Origin: Acetobacter sp. DsW_063
GTDB lineage: Bacteria > Pseudomonadota > Alphaproteobacteria > Acetobacterales > Acetobacteraceae
Reading direction: 5' to 3'
DNA: 36,299 nt
Assembly: GCF_002153745.1 (NCBI RefSeq)
Contig: NZ_JOPL01000042.1
Location: 1-36,299 of the forward strand
Shown: positions 1-8,651 of the stretch, in pieces
How the letters are laid out: every line of letters begins with the position of its first letter
How positions within the stretch are numbered: position 1 is the stretch's first letter
Position numbers and translations under genes: made by a program
Notes under the pieces: model-generated
What the model saw: only the letters and a program-made list of their open reading frames with translations
Told to the model about the DNA's origin: nothing
Database searches by the model: none

Positions 1-106
1 GAAATCATGGGCCAAGCTTATCAATTGACGGTTCTTCGATCCCTCCACCTTCCCGATCAACATTCGCCGCGTCGTCTCAGGTTCGCCTGTTCGAAAGTAA
101 GATCTG

Positions 107-1141
107 ATGAAATTGTTTGATCCAATAACGATCCGTAATCTCATTTTGCGAAATCGTATCGCTATGTCCCCGATGTGCATGCATTCGGGGCTGCCGGGCG
201 GCTTTGTAAATGACTTTCACCTCGTGCATTACGGCGCTCGCTATTTTGGAAAATGGCATGATCGGCCCGGGCGACCTCGGAATTTGGTCAGATGAACATG
301 TGCTTGGCCTGATGCGTCTTGTTTGTGTGATTCACAAGATGGGCGCTTACGCCGGCGCACAGCTTGGTCATGCGGGACGTATGCTCGGGATCGATGGTCT
401 TTCGCCTGTTGCGCCGTCGGCTATCCCATTCGACGATGGGTTCACAACACCGAACCCGCTTGGCGAAGACGAAATTTTTAGCGTCATTGAAGCTTTCAGG
501 ATAGCCGCCGGTCGCGCGAGAGACGCAGACTTCGATGTTCTCGAGATTCATACCGCTCACGGTTATCTTTTGAACAAGTTCTTGTCTCCTCTTGCGAATA
601 GACGAAACGATCGGTGGGGGGTAATCATGAAAATCGCTACCGTATTCTACGACACATTATCGATGCCGTCCGCACAGAGTGGGCGGGGCCTCTTTTTGTT
701 AGAATTTCATCCACCGATTATATGAAGGGAGGCAACACCCCGGACGATTTCCTGATCTATGGGCAGTGGATGAAGGAACAGGGCGTCGATCTTATCGATT
801 GTTCATCTGGCGGGATCGCTCCAGTGTCTGTAAAAAGTTATCCCGGTTATCAGGTTCCGGCGGCTACACTTCTCCGGAACAAACTAAATATCATGACGGG
901 CGCGGTCGGTCTTATCGATTCGGCCGGGTTGGCGGAAGATATCGTTCAAAATGAGCGTGCTGACATCGTGTTGATAGGCCGAGGAATGCTGCGAGATCCG
1001 TTCTGGGTGCGCTCGGCGGCGGATGAGTTGCGTACAACCGTTCCTGTCCCTGCTCAATACACACGCTATGGATCCTGGTGGCTGGACAACCAACCCAAAC
1101 CCGTTCCCGCGCCAATGAGCAAAACGGAAGAAAAGTATTGA
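107..1141 (+). pseudogene. Decayed NADH:flavin oxidoreductase (Old Yellow Enzyme family, YqjM/NamA-like)
   Basis: Three overlapping reading segments together spell an OYE-family ene-reductase of the YqjM/NamA type. The first segment (107 to about 240, ATG start) holds the N-terminal FMN barrel strand with the SPMCMHS motif that carries the active-site Cys. The second (about 240-615, another frame) holds GIWSDEH, QLGHAGR and the EIHTAHGYLLNKFLSP substrate/FMN motif. The third (about 614-1141, back in the first frame) holds GGNHENR, WMKEQGVDLIDCSSG and the terminal FMN phosphate motif IGRGMLRDPF. At the first junction about 15 conserved residues are missing as well as the frame changing. At the second, a run of six G (616-621) appears to be one G short. 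Two independent lesions make an active enzyme unlikely, though the second alone could be a homopolymer sequencing error. The family would reduce activated C=C bonds using FMN and NAD(P)H. It stands alone, convergent with the glycosyltransferase gene. Confidence 0.85.
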
Positions 1142-1273
1142 AAGTACGCTGTGGCGCTTTCTTCTTGCGCGATAGCTGACGTGTTCCAAACTATATAAGA
1201 AGCAGGCCTCGCTGGTTCTGGAGTAAATACGCTGCACTGGCGAACGGCATGTCGCCCCACTGCAACAAGGGGG

Positions 1274-1296
1274 GAGCCGCGACGTCTCCTCGGCTC
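1274..1296 (-). terminator. Possible hairpin at the end of the glycosyltransferase gene
   Basis: Six-base arms GAGCCG and CGGCTC flank an 11-base loop, overlapping the stop codon of the minus-strand glycosyltransferase. Read on the minus strand it is followed by a C run and TTGTT rather than a true U tract. It is a plausible but weak terminator between two convergent genes. Confidence 0.3.
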
Positions 1297-2404
1297 AGAT
1301 CCGCGTCGTAGCGCCGCCCCTCTGCAGCCTCTCCAACAACTCCCGCCCGGTTCGCGTAAACGCCTCCGCCGAATAGCGCGATAACACCACGTCGCGCGCT
1401 CTCTCGCCCATCTTTGCCAGCTCTTCTGGTGTGCTCAACGCCCGGCGCAAGACCGCTGCGAGCGCGTCCGGAGCTTCAGGCGGCGTATGCCAGCCGGTGA
1501 CGCCATCCTGAATCGAATACGTCATTTCGCCAACCTTGGAGCCAATAACAGGAAGCGCTGCCTGCATGGCTTCATGCGCGCCAATGCAAAATCCCTCCCA
1601 TCGTGACGGTTGGAGATAAAGGTGCAGTCCACTCAGGAACGAGCCCGTGTCTGCAGTGAAGCCGGGCAGCCGCACGCGTTCGCCCAGTCCATGCTGCGCG
1701 ATCAGGCCCTCCAGTTCGGCGCGCTGGGGCCCTTCCCCGGCGATGGTCAGATCAAATGGGGGCAGGGTCTCCAGCGGCAGGCCTGCGATGGCGGCGATCA
1801 ACTCGGCATAACCCTTTACAGGGTGCAGGCGGCCCAAAGATCCCAGCTTCACTGGCTCGTCGGGTTTCCACGGCAAGACGCGCGGCGCGTTCGGATCGGC
1901 GCGAAAGATTGGCCAACAGGCGAGGCGTTCCGGTGGAATGCGCAGGCTGGCGCGGGTGGCTTCAGTCACGAATTGCGAATCTCCCACCCAAAGGCAGGAC
2001 AGCGATCGTGTGGCGCGTAGTAAGGCGCGGTTAGCTGGTTTCAGGCGCGCAGAATGCTGCCAGCTTGCGACGGGCAGCCCCATGCGCCGTCCGACCAGCT
2101 GCCCCAGCAGGGTCGCGCGGGTCAGGGAGGTCCACAGATGGGTTGGCCGCCACGCCTGTAATTCGCCGCCAAGCCAACGATAGGCGCCGAGGTGATCGCG
2201 CAAACTGGCGCCGCAGGCCCGGACGTCGAGGCCCGCAGCTCGCATAGGCGGTTCGCCCAGACCGTCTTTCCGCGCCAGAGCAAAGACCGCGACCTCGTGT
2301 CCGGCGTCCCTGAATACGTCGGTGACAGCAGGGACAGGGAAGGCGGCGCCACCGCCTTCGAGAGAATTGATCACGTAGGCGATGCGCAAGCGGCGTTCTC
2401 CCAA
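1295..2404 (-). CDS. Family 4 glycosyltransferase (GT-B fold)
   Basis: This 369-residue protein looks like a complete GT4 (RfaB/PelF-like) retaining glycosyltransferase. The N-terminal half begins with the IAYVINSLEGGG donor/acceptor loop typical of the first Rossmann domain. The C-terminal half has GSLGRLHPVKGY (about 188-199), IAGEGPQ (221-227) and the E-x7-E signature, E270 and E278 in SRWEGFCIGAHEAM, which contacts the nucleotide sugar. No membrane segment is seen, so it probably acts at the cytoplasmic face on a lipid-linked or lipopolysaccharide acceptor. The sugar and acceptor cannot be told from sequence. It lies 61 bp downstream of bdhA on the same strand and may be read through from that operon, but no functional link to ketone metabolism is evident. 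The start ATG gives a normal family length. Confidence 0.85.
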   Translation of the reverse strand: MGERRLRIAYVINSLEGGGAAFPVPAVTDVFRDAGHEVAVFALARKDGLGEPPMRAAGLDVRACGASLRDHLGAYRWLGGELQAWRPTHLWTSLTRATLLGQLVGRRMGLPVASWQHSARLKPANRALLRATRSLSCLWVGDSQFVTEATRASLRIPPERLACWPIFRADPNAPRVLPWKPDEPVKLGSLGRLHPVKGYAELIAAIAGLPLETLPPFDLTIAGEGPQRAELEGLIAQHGLGERVRLPGFTADTGSFLSGLHLYLQPSRWEGFCIGAHEAMQAALPVIGSKVGEMTYSIQDGVTGWHTPPEAPDALAAVLRRALSTPEELAKMGERARDVVLSRYSAEAFTRTGRELLERLQRGGATTRI

Positions 2405-2465
2405 CCGAAAGGTTGCGCCGCCTTCCTGCCTCGTCCCTGCGAGAAGTCAAGGTTACACCGGACGC

Positions 2466-3251
2466 TTAGCGTGCGGTGTAACCGCCGTCGATCATCTGGT
2501 TTGCGCCAGTGATCTGCGCGGCTTCGTCCCTGCAAAGGAACGTCGCCATCGCCGCTACCTGCTCAGCCGTGACGAACTGCCCCGTTGGTTGGGCCGCCAG
2601 AAGTACGTCCCTGATCACCTGTTCGCGCGTCATGTTGCGCGCCTTCATCGTGTCGGGAATCTGGTTTTCGACCAGCGGCGTCCAGACATAGCCGGGCGAA
2701 ATCGCGTTGACGGTGATTCCCGTCCCGGCCGTCTCCAACGCCGCTGTTTTCACCAGGCCGAGCAGTCCATGCTTCGCTGCGACGTAAGCGGACTTAAAAG
2801 GGGACGCGACCTGCGAGTGTATCGACGCTGTGACGATGATCCGTCCCCAGCCGGAAGCGCGCATCAGGGGGATCGCCGTTTGCATCAGATGAAAGGGCGA
2901 ACTGAGATTGAGCGCGATGATCTGCTCCCATTTTTCAGCAGGAAACGAGTCGATCGCCTCGACATGCTGTACGCCCGCATTGGCGATCAGGATGTCGAGG
3001 CCGCCTGCCTGTTCATATGCTGCGTGAACCAGCGCTCTATTGGACTCCATCAGGCTCAGGTCGGCGGGTATAAAAAATGCTTCCTGACCGGATGCGTCCG
3101 AAAGAGCGCGCCTCTGTGTCTCGATGTCCGCCGGGTCGCCGAAGCCGGTCATCACAAGCACGGCGCCTTCTGCGGCCAGAGCACGAGCATAAGCCAGCCC
3201 TATCCCTGACGTCGATCCGGTAACAAGAGCCACGCGGTTTTTGAGAAACAT
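2466..3251 (-). CDS. bdhA: D-3-hydroxybutyrate dehydrogenase (SDR family)
   Basis: This 261-residue classical short-chain dehydrogenase shows TGSTSGIG (11-18) for NAD binding, NAG (91-93) and the catalytic set S143, Y156 and K160. The stretch around SPFKSAYVAAKHG and the C-terminal MIDGGYTAR are characteristic of D-3-hydroxybutyrate dehydrogenases, which interconvert 3-hydroxybutyrate and acetoacetate with NAD in the cytoplasm. Length matches the family (about 258-261). The gene begins 11 bp after the stop of the AtoE-type transporter, so the two are almost certainly cotranscribed, with the BKACE gene further upstream. That context supports uptake and oxidation of short hydroxy- or keto-acids. 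Assignment to 3-hydroxybutyrate rather than another 3-hydroxyacid is inferred from family resemblance. Confidence 0.88.
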   Translation of the reverse strand: MFLKNRVALVTGSTSGIGLAYARALAAEGAVLVMTGFGDPADIETQRRALSDASGQEAFFIPADLSLMESNRALVHAAYEQAGGLDILIANAGVQHVEAIDSFPAEKWEQIIALNLSSPFHLMQTAIPLMRASGWGRIIVTASIHSQVASPFKSAYVAAKHGLLGLVKTAALETAGTGITVNAISPGYVWTPLVENQIPDTMKARNMTREQVIRDVLLAAQPTGQFVTAEQVAAMATFLCRDEAAQITGANQMIDGGYTAR

Positions 3252-3262
3252 CGCGCGCTCCT

Positions 3263-4633
3263 TCAGCCTAAAGCCAAAACGGAAATACAGCAGATAACAA
3301 GGGAGATCATGAACGTCACCGCTGTGAACGCCATGACACGCTGTATCCCGATACCCGCGATGGCCACGATCGGGACGGCCCAGAACGGTTGAAGCATGTT
3401 GGCTACGTTTTCGGCGATCGCCACAGCCATAATCACATGTGGCGCCGAGGCGTGCAGACTCATCGCCGCAGGCACGACGAAAGGCCCCTGCACTGCCCAG
3501 TGGCCGCCCGCGCTGGGGACGAGGAACGTGATGATCAGCGAGCTTATGAAGCTCCAGAAAGGCAATGTCTGAGCCGACGCGATGTGTACGAAGAAATCAG
3601 AGATGACCCCCGCAAGCCCCGTCGCTGTCATGATTCCCATGATTCCGCCGTAGAACGGAAATTGCAGCAAGATCGGTCCAGTCTGCGAAATCGCCTCTCT
3701 TACGGCGCCGACATAGGCTATCGGCGTCTTCTGCAAGACGAGCCCAGCGATCAGAAAGCTGAGGATCAGACTTTCGATATCGAAACCGAATCCGTGATCC
3801 CGCCATCTCAGGACGAGCGCCGCGAATGCGAAGGCGGCGATCAGGGCGGACAAGATGAACGAGCGCTCCACGGCGACGCGGGGCGACCAAGCAGTTGGCG
3901 CCTCTTGCGATGCCGTTAGTCGTTCTTCATCGACGTTCAGGAACACCGATTGCTCGGTCGCGGGGCGTATGAGGGGAAACGCCAAGCCTGACACGATGAT
4001 CGTCAAAATTGTTGGAACCAGCGTGAACGCTGAGAAGAGAGAGGCGCTGAGCGGCGTAACCTGCCCGGTAAGCTGCTCGACGATGTTCATGGGGTTTCCA
4101 TGCGTCGCCTGCGACAGGGCGATGGAGCTGGAAAGGCCGCTGTTGCACATCCACCACGCGGAATATCCGCAGGCGACAAGCCATCCGTAATCCACCCGCA
4201 CGCGCCGCCCGATTTCACGAGCCACGAACGCGCCTACGACCAGCCCAAGGCCCCAGTTGAGCCAGGTCGCGGGAACGACCAGAGCATACATAGTGAATAC
4301 CGCCTGTCCCGGCGTGTTGACGCCAGCGACCAGTCGGCGAAGCAATCTTCTGACCGCAGGCGCTGCGGCGACGGCATGTCCCGTGACGAGGATCAGCATC
4401 ATCTGGAACGCGAAGGCGACGATCTTGAAGGAGCCACCGTACCACGCGTTCAGAATATCAGTTGGGGTGCGGTGCGGAGCAAGCGCCCCGGCGAGGATCG
4501 CAGTCACGAAGGTCAGAAGCAACGCAATCACGAACGGATCGGGCATAAAGCGTTCGAAGAAGACCACGAAGAAATCGACGAGCGCACTCTGGAGCGAATT
4601 TCGGGCTGCAGTTTTGGTTGAGCTTTTGGTCAT
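3263..4633 (-). CDS. Short-chain fatty acid transporter, AtoE family
   Basis: This 456-residue polytopic membrane protein, with roughly ten or more hydrophobic segments, matches the AtoE short-chain fatty acid transporter family. Recognisable features are the opening LVDFFVVFFERFMPDPFVIALLLTF region, the NWGLGLVVGA segment, the GYSAWWMCNSGLSSSIALS stretch and the late PSAGGHWAVQGPFV motif. The family carries acetoacetate, butyrate or similar short acids across the inner membrane. It sits 11 bp upstream of bdhA and downstream of the BKACE gene, which fits import of acetoacetate, 3-hydroxybutyrate or a related beta-keto acid. A ribosome site (GAGAG) lies a few bases before the ATG. The 304-bp gap upstream leaves room for an additional promoter. 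The substrate is inferred from neighbours. Confidence 0.87.
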   Translation of the reverse strand: MTKSSTKTAARNSLQSALVDFFVVFFERFMPDPFVIALLLTFVTAILAGALAPHRTPTDILNAWYGGSFKIVAFAFQMMLILVTGHAVAAAPAVRRLLRRLVAGVNTPGQAVFTMYALVVPATWLNWGLGLVVGAFVAREIGRRVRVDYGWLVACGYSAWWMCNSGLSSSIALSQATHGNPMNIVEQLTGQVTPLSASLFSAFTLVPTILTIIVSGLAFPLIRPATEQSVFLNVDEERLTASQEAPTAWSPRVAVERSFILSALIAAFAFAALVLRWRDHGFGFDIESLILSFLIAGLVLQKTPIAYVGAVREAISQTGPILLQFPFYGGIMGIMTATGLAGVISDFFVHIASAQTLPFWSFISSLIITFLVPSAGGHWAVQGPFVVPAAMSLHASAPHVIMAVAIAENVANMLQPFWAVPIVAIAGIGIQRVMAFTAVTFMISLVICCISVLALG

Positions 4634-4937
4634 ATGGTATCTCTCAGGCGAAATACGCGGGTGTATCCGAGCGTGTCATGTGCATTGTGTTTGGTTGGGC
4701 TGTCATTATTCTCTTATCTCGTGTTTTTATTGAACAATAAAAGCCATGCAATGATCTGAAGAGTTGTACATTGGTGAGGCGGTTGACATTGGAAGCACAA
4801 GCGCAACTGTCATTTGAAACTCATCATCGCTGGGCACGCCCGGCAATCCGCCCTTAGGCGAATTCGGCGCGCGTAGATCCATCTCAGATAAGTGAACAAT
4901 ATTGGCGGAGGTTACTGCGAGAGGGAGGTGGCGGCTT
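4634..4937 (-). other. Gap between BKACE and atoE-type gene
   Basis: This 304-bp stretch separates two genes on the same strand. It is AT-richer than its surroundings near 4690-4760, where a secondary promoter for the transporter could lie (TTGTTC followed by AT-rich sequence on the minus strand). No convincing -10/-35 pair or terminator was found. A 51-codon frame overlapping the gap and the BKACE 3' end shows no recognisable product. Confidence 0.3.
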
Positions 4938-5771
4938 TTATTGAGGCACCCGAAGCCCGAGTATCTGCCGCGCCTCTGCTGGCGTGGCAGGACGGCGGCC
5001 ATGTGCGGCGAGCCGTTCAACCGCTATCTGCACGAGTTCAACGTTGCCCTTGGCAAGTCTATCACGTGTTACGCGAATATTATCTTCCAAACCGGTGCGC
5101 ACACCGTCGCCGCCACGGGCCAAAACCCAATCCATGACCGTCGTTTGGTGCTGGCCGATCCCCGCCGCCGTCCATGTCGCCTCGGGAAGAATACGTCTTG
5201 TTTCGGCAAGAAGAATGTCGAGCAGATGTTCGTCGGCTGGCATGGCGTTCTTTACGCCAAGCACGAACTGCACATGCGGTTTTGGCCCCATCAACCCGGC
5301 GTCCACAAGACGACGTGCGCCGTGTATGTGAGACAGGTCGAAGATTTCAATCTCTGGGCCGACTTGATGGTCTTTCATGCTGGCGGCGAGAGTGTCGACG
5401 AGAGCGGCGCCGTTCTCGTAGACGATGGTTGGAAAATTCACTGAGCCGGTCGATAGTGAGGCCATATCTGGCCGTAGAGGCAAAGAACTCCCCCGAGCGC
5501 TGGCGTCACGCCCGCGGCCTCCGGTGGAAAACTGGATGATCATGCCCGGGCAATGTCTGGAGACGCCCTCTTGAACAGCCTGAAACAGCGCGGGATCGGA
5601 TGACGGACTTTCGTCGGCGTTGCGAACGTGGATGTGCACGAGTGATGCGCCAGCTTCAAAGGCTTCGTGTGTTGATTCGATTTGCTGCGTCGGAGTCACA
5701 GGCAGTGTCGGATTATCCGAGGTGCGCGGCACCGAACCGGTGATGGCGACGGCGACAACAGCTGGACGCAT
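4938..5771 (-). CDS. Beta-keto acid cleavage enzyme (BKACE, DUF849)
   Basis: BKACE enzymes condense a beta-keto acid with acetyl-CoA, giving acetoacetate plus a new CoA ester, at a Zn-dependent TIM-barrel site. With the start at 5771 the protein is 277 residues, matching the well studied Kce enzyme (about 276). The zinc ligands fall as H46 and H48 in LVHIHVR, with E229-D230 in GLEDNI near the C-terminus. Other family marks are AITG at 9-12, IIQFSTGG at 78-85 and QFVLGV at 168-173. A longer frame exists upstream (to 5873), but its 34 extra residues do not resemble the family, and the 5771 ATG follows an AGGG. The gene leads an apparent operon with the AtoE-type transporter and bdhA. The exact beta-keto acid substrate cannot be deduced; 3-hydroxybutyrate- or carnitine-like pathways are candidates. 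Confidence 0.88.
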   Translation of the reverse strand: MRPAVVAVAITGSVPRTSDNPTLPVTPTQQIESTHEAFEAGASLVHIHVRNADESPSSDPALFQAVQEGVSRHCPGMIIQFSTGGRGRDASARGSSLPLRPDMASLSTGSVNFPTIVYENGAALVDTLAASMKDHQVGPEIEIFDLSHIHGARRLVDAGLMGPKPHVQFVLGVKNAMPADEHLLDILLAETRRILPEATWTAAGIGQHQTTVMDWVLARGGDGVRTGLEDNIRVTRDRLAKGNVELVQIAVERLAAHGRRPATPAEARQILGLRVPQ

Positions 5772-5843
5772 AAGACTCACCCTGACTTTTCCGACGCCTC
5801 TCTTCGGAGGCTTGAGTGGCGTGTGAGCCACTGGTTTAATTCG

Positions 5844-5866
5844 GTTCGCACCCATTTTGTGCGAAC
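5844..5866. promoter_or_regulatory. Perfect dyad, probable operator of the beta-keto acid operon
   Basis: GTTCGCAC and GTGCGAAC form perfect 8-base arms separated by seven bases. The site lies 73-95 bp upstream of the BKACE start. A weak promoter can be drawn through it on the minus strand (TTCGCA, 17 bp, GAATTA), so a bound protein could block or recruit polymerase. GTTCGC half-sites are reminiscent of some IclR-family operators, but that link is only an inference. No regulator gene is adjacent. Confidence 0.5.
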
Positions 5867-6255
5867 AGCGCACTTATGGGCGCTGAACGAATACTATCAA
5901 GCGCCGGTTTCGTCGCGCAGGCAAGTCGCTTTTCCATACTCCCGTGCTTGTGATTGCGATCGAGGCGCAGTCAATGGCGACGCTGGGTCCGTTGGAGGGA
6001 GCAGTGGGCGCTATCGAAGTGGTTGTGCTGTGTGGCCGTTTGAAATAGCGGCTGTGCGTTTGTCGACACGTATAACGACTTCATTAGGCCGAACTCCCGC
6101 TCTCCCTTTTAAAGAAAAGCGGAAAAATTTCGATTTTTGATAAGTCCGTAAATTGAATTTCGGCTTTGGGTTTTGTTTTTCAAATTTTAAATACATATAT
6201 TGAAACAATATATTTTCGTTCCAAAATGTGTGATCCGCTCGAATTGTCTGAATCT
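5867..6255. other. Gene-free, partly AT-rich intergenic DNA
   Basis: Between the operator and the ADH terminator hairpin lies about 390 bp without a credible gene. The part from about 6110 to 6235 is markedly AT-rich, with runs of A and T and a TATATT element. Short frames on both strands have no recognisable product. It may hold promoters for the minus-strand beta-keto acid operon. Confidence 0.4.
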
Positions 6256-6293
6256 CGGTTGGAGCCCGTTTCTTTCAAAACGGGCTCCAACCG
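6256..6293 (-). terminator. Strong hairpin downstream of the alcohol dehydrogenase
   Basis: Perfect 16-base arms (CGGTTGGAGCCCGTTT and its complement) enclose a 6-base loop, 12 bp after the alcohol dehydrogenase stop. Such a stem is typical of a transcription terminator or mRNA 3' stabiliser. There is no clear U tract on the minus strand, so termination might be incomplete or the element may protect the transcript end. Confidence 0.65.
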
Positions 6294-6305
6294 GAAGAGA
6301 AAATC

Positions 6306-7361
6306 TCAGGCGCTGGCAGGCATGGACGTCATGTCGATCACGAAGCGATACTTCACATCCGATTTCAGCATGCGCTCATAAGCCGCCTCGATCTCATCCA
6401 TGCGAATTATCTCGATGTCGGACGTGATTCCATGCTCACCGCAGAAGTCGAGCATTTCCTGAGTCTCCGCGATCCCTCCGATCAGCGATCCGGCGAAGGT
6501 GCGGCGCTTCATGATCAGGCTGAACACCGAGACCGGCAGCGGCTCCTCGGGCGCTCCGACCTGAACCAGCACGCCGTCGCGTTTGAGTAGCCCGAGATAT
6601 TCGTTGATGTCGTGTTTAGCCGAGACTGCGTCGAGGATGAAGTCGAAGCGTCCGCTCTCCTTGGCCATCGCATCCGGGTCTTTCGACAGAACGACCTCAT
6701 GCGCGCCGAGCCGCAGCCCGTCCTCGACTTTGCTGGCCGACGTGGTGAACAACACGACTTCCGCGCCCAGCGCACGGGCGAATTTCACGCCCATATGGCC
6801 AAGTCCGCCAAGTCCGACGATGCCGACGCGCTGCCCGGGACCGACCTTCCACTTACGCAGGGGCGACCAAGTGGTGATGCCTGCGCAGAGCAATGGCGCC
6901 ACGGCGGCGGGGTCGAGCGAAGTTGGCGCACGCAGCACGAAAGCCTGATCAACCACGACGGCGCTGGAGTATCCGCCAAAAGTGATCCCGCGCCCCTGCC
7001 GGTCCTCGCCGTTATAGGTGCCGACGAAACCGACTTCGCAGTACTGTTCCAGCCCCTCTTTACAGCTTGTGCATTCCCGACATGAATCGACCATGCAGCC
7101 GACCCCGACGAAATCACCTTTCTTAAAGCGCGTGACGGAGGAGCCAACCTCGGCCACGTGCCCTACGATTTCGTGCCCAGGCACGCATGGGTAGATGGTG
7201 TTCTTCCATTCGTTGCGAGCCTGATGGAGATCCGAGTGACAGACGCCGCAATAGGTGATGTCGATACGGACATCGTCCGGTCCCACATCTCTTCGTTCAA
7301 ACGCGAGGGGGGCGAGCGGTGCATTCGCTGCGGTGGCGGCGTATCCGACGCATGAGAGCAT
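6306..7361 (-). CDS. Zinc-dependent alcohol/aldehyde dehydrogenase (YahK / cinnamyl-alcohol-dehydrogenase type)
   Basis: This 351-residue medium-chain dehydrogenase belongs to the NADP-preferring cinnamyl alcohol dehydrogenase/YahK group, cytoplasmic enzymes that mainly reduce aldehydes. The catalytic zinc motif CGVCHSDLH (38-46) and GHEIVGHV (62-69) are present. The structural zinc cysteines C94, C97, C100 and C108 are all in place. The cofactor loop GLGGLGHMG follows near 194. The ATG start and length are normal for the family. The aldo/keto reductase gene ends 22 bp upstream on the same strand, so the two probably form a transcript of carbonyl reductases, perhaps for aldehyde detoxification. 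That role is inferred. A strong hairpin follows the stop. Confidence 0.9.
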   Translation of the reverse strand: MLSCVGYAATAANAPLAPLAFERRDVGPDDVRIDITYCGVCHSDLHQARNEWKNTIYPCVPGHEIVGHVAEVGSSVTRFKKGDFVGVGCMVDSCRECTSCKEGLEQYCEVGFVGTYNGEDRQGRGITFGGYSSAVVVDQAFVLRAPTSLDPAAVAPLLCAGITTWSPLRKWKVGPGQRVGIVGLGGLGHMGVKFARALGAEVVLFTTSASKVEDGLRLGAHEVVLSKDPDAMAKESGRFDFILDAVSAKHDINEYLGLLKRDGVLVQVGAPEEPLPVSVFSLIMKRRTFAGSLIGGIAETQEMLDFCGEHGITSDIEIIRMDEIEAAYERMLKSDVKYRFVIDMTSMPASA

Positions 7362-7383
7362 GTCTTGTTTCCTTGTGGTACGG

Positions 7384-8442
7384 TTACGATTTTGCGGAAG
7401 AGTCGTCTGGAGTCATCCATGGCGCGCGATACGCCGCCTGACGCTCGATCATCCAGCCGGGGTATTCCGGGGGCAGCGCGCTTGCGGCGTCGAGCGTCAC
7501 CAGATTGTCAGCGGTCAAGCGCACCTCGGTCGCGGAGATGTTGTCGAGAAGCTGGTCCGGCCTGCGGGCGCCGACGATTACGCTGGTCACGACAGGCTGG
7601 TGAAGCAACCACGCGATTGCTACCTGCGCCACGCTGCACCCATGTTCCTCGGCTATGGGGCGCATGGCGTCGATCGCGGCGAAGGCGCGATCTCGATCGA
7701 CCGGCGGGAAATCGAACGTTGCGCGGCGCCCGTCGCCAGCGACCGACGTCCCGTCGCGATGATATTTGCCCGAGAGCAGCCCGCCCGCCAGGGGGCTCCA
7801 CACCATCAGGCCGACCTGCTCCGATTGCAGCATGGGACGTAGTTCCCGCTCCAGATCGCGCCCGGCGATGGTGTAATAAGCTTGCAGGCTATGCAGCGGC
7901 GTCAGATTTTTACGTTCGGCGATTCCCAAAGCCTTGGCGATGCGCCACGCGGGCCAGTTGGAGACGCCGACATAGCGGACGTCCCCGCTGCGGACGAGCG
8001 TGTCCAGAGCCGCCAGCGTCTCGTCGATCGGCGTGATGGGGTCGACGCCATGAATCTGGTAGAGATCCACGTGGTCGAGTTGCAGCCGTTTCAGGCTTGC
8101 CCGCGCTTGCGCGAGGATGTGTGCGCGCGACGCCCCGCGAGCGTTCGGGCCGCTACCCATGGGCGCCAGCGCCTTTGTCGCCACCACGACGTCGTCACGC
8201 GCCACGCCGAGATTGCGTAACGCCTGTCCGGTGATCTGCTCCGACTGACCTTGTGAATAAACATTGGCCGTATCGACAAAATTGACGCCAGCGTCGAGCG
8301 CCACGCGCAGCAGCGAGTCAGCTTCCTGCTGCTGCAGATCGCCGATCGGAGCCCAGCGATCTCCGACGCCGCCGAATGTCATCGTGCCGAGGCACAGTTC
8401 GGACACCAGTAGGCCGGTGCGGCCCAATGGGTGATATCTCAT
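7384..8442 (-). CDS. Aldo/keto reductase
   Basis: This 352-residue NADPH-dependent aldo/keto reductase is complete. The catalytic tetrad is visible as D57 (VDTAN), Y62, K90 (VVATKA) and H131 (LYQIHGVD). VGVSNWPAW and WSPLAGGLLSGKY are standard cofactor-site segments of this (beta/alpha)8 family. It likely reduces aldehydes or ketones in the cytoplasm. The natural substrate is unknown. A clear ribosome site AGGAG lies six bases before the ATG. The gene is followed after 22 bp by the zinc alcohol dehydrogenase and preceded, 92 bp upstream, by a 32-codon ORF that has its own strong Shine-Dalgarno. The transcript may therefore start with a leader peptide. Confidence 0.9.
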   Translation of the reverse strand: MRYHPLGRTGLLVSELCLGTMTFGGVGDRWAPIGDLQQQEADSLLRVALDAGVNFVDTANVYSQGQSEQITGQALRNLGVARDDVVVATKALAPMGSGPNARGASRAHILAQARASLKRLQLDHVDLYQIHGVDPITPIDETLAALDTLVRSGDVRYVGVSNWPAWRIAKALGIAERKNLTPLHSLQAYYTIAGRDLERELRPMLQSEQVGLMVWSPLAGGLLSGKYHRDGTSVAGDGRRATFDFPPVDRDRAFAAIDAMRPIAEEHGCSVAQVAIAWLLHQPVVTSVIVGARRPDQLLDNISATEVRLTADNLVTLDAASALPPEYPGWMIERQAAYRAPWMTPDDSSAKS

Positions 8443-8534
8443 GTCTCGCTCCTGTCATTCAGGACGTGTGAGGCCCAAGCGTCAGCGCCAGTTTGAAGCT
8501 GAAACGCCGACGCCTCGTCCCCTGTGGGGGAGAA

Positions 8535-8633
8535 TCAATTGTTTAGAGCGCGCGAAATAAATCCGGGTTCGACCGAATACGGATCGAAAACGGTCGCGTC
8601 TTGCGAGTTAATGATAAGGCGCGGTCGCTTCAT
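8535..8633 (-). CDS. Possible 32-residue small protein or leader peptide
   Basis: An ATG at 8633 is preceded by GGGAGG at a 9-base spacing and a TATAGT box about 20 bases further upstream. The frame runs 32 codons to a TGA. The peptide starts MKRPRLIINSQDATVF and ends FISRALNN; it has no membrane segment and no homologue I recognise. It sits between the likely promoter and the aldo/keto reductase/alcohol dehydrogenase pair. A regulatory leader peptide or a small stand-alone protein are both possible. Translation is supported only by the ribosome site and context. Confidence 0.4.
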   Translation of the reverse strand: MKRPRLIINSQDATVFDPYSVEPGFISRALNN

Positions 8634-8651
8634 GGCTTGGCGCCTCCCGCC

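Noticed and set aside
1188-1199. A 12-base AT-rich word shared with 9378-9389
   Set aside because: A single shared 12-mer in 36 kb is expected by chance; no flanking similarity supports a mobile element.
4727-5020. Minus-strand frame overlapping the BKACE 3' end
   Set aside because: No recognisable domain, overlaps a well supported gene in another register, and has no good ribosome site.
8570-8605. GGTTCGA motif resembling a tRNA T-loop
   Set aside because: No matching acceptor, anticodon or D arms can be formed around it.
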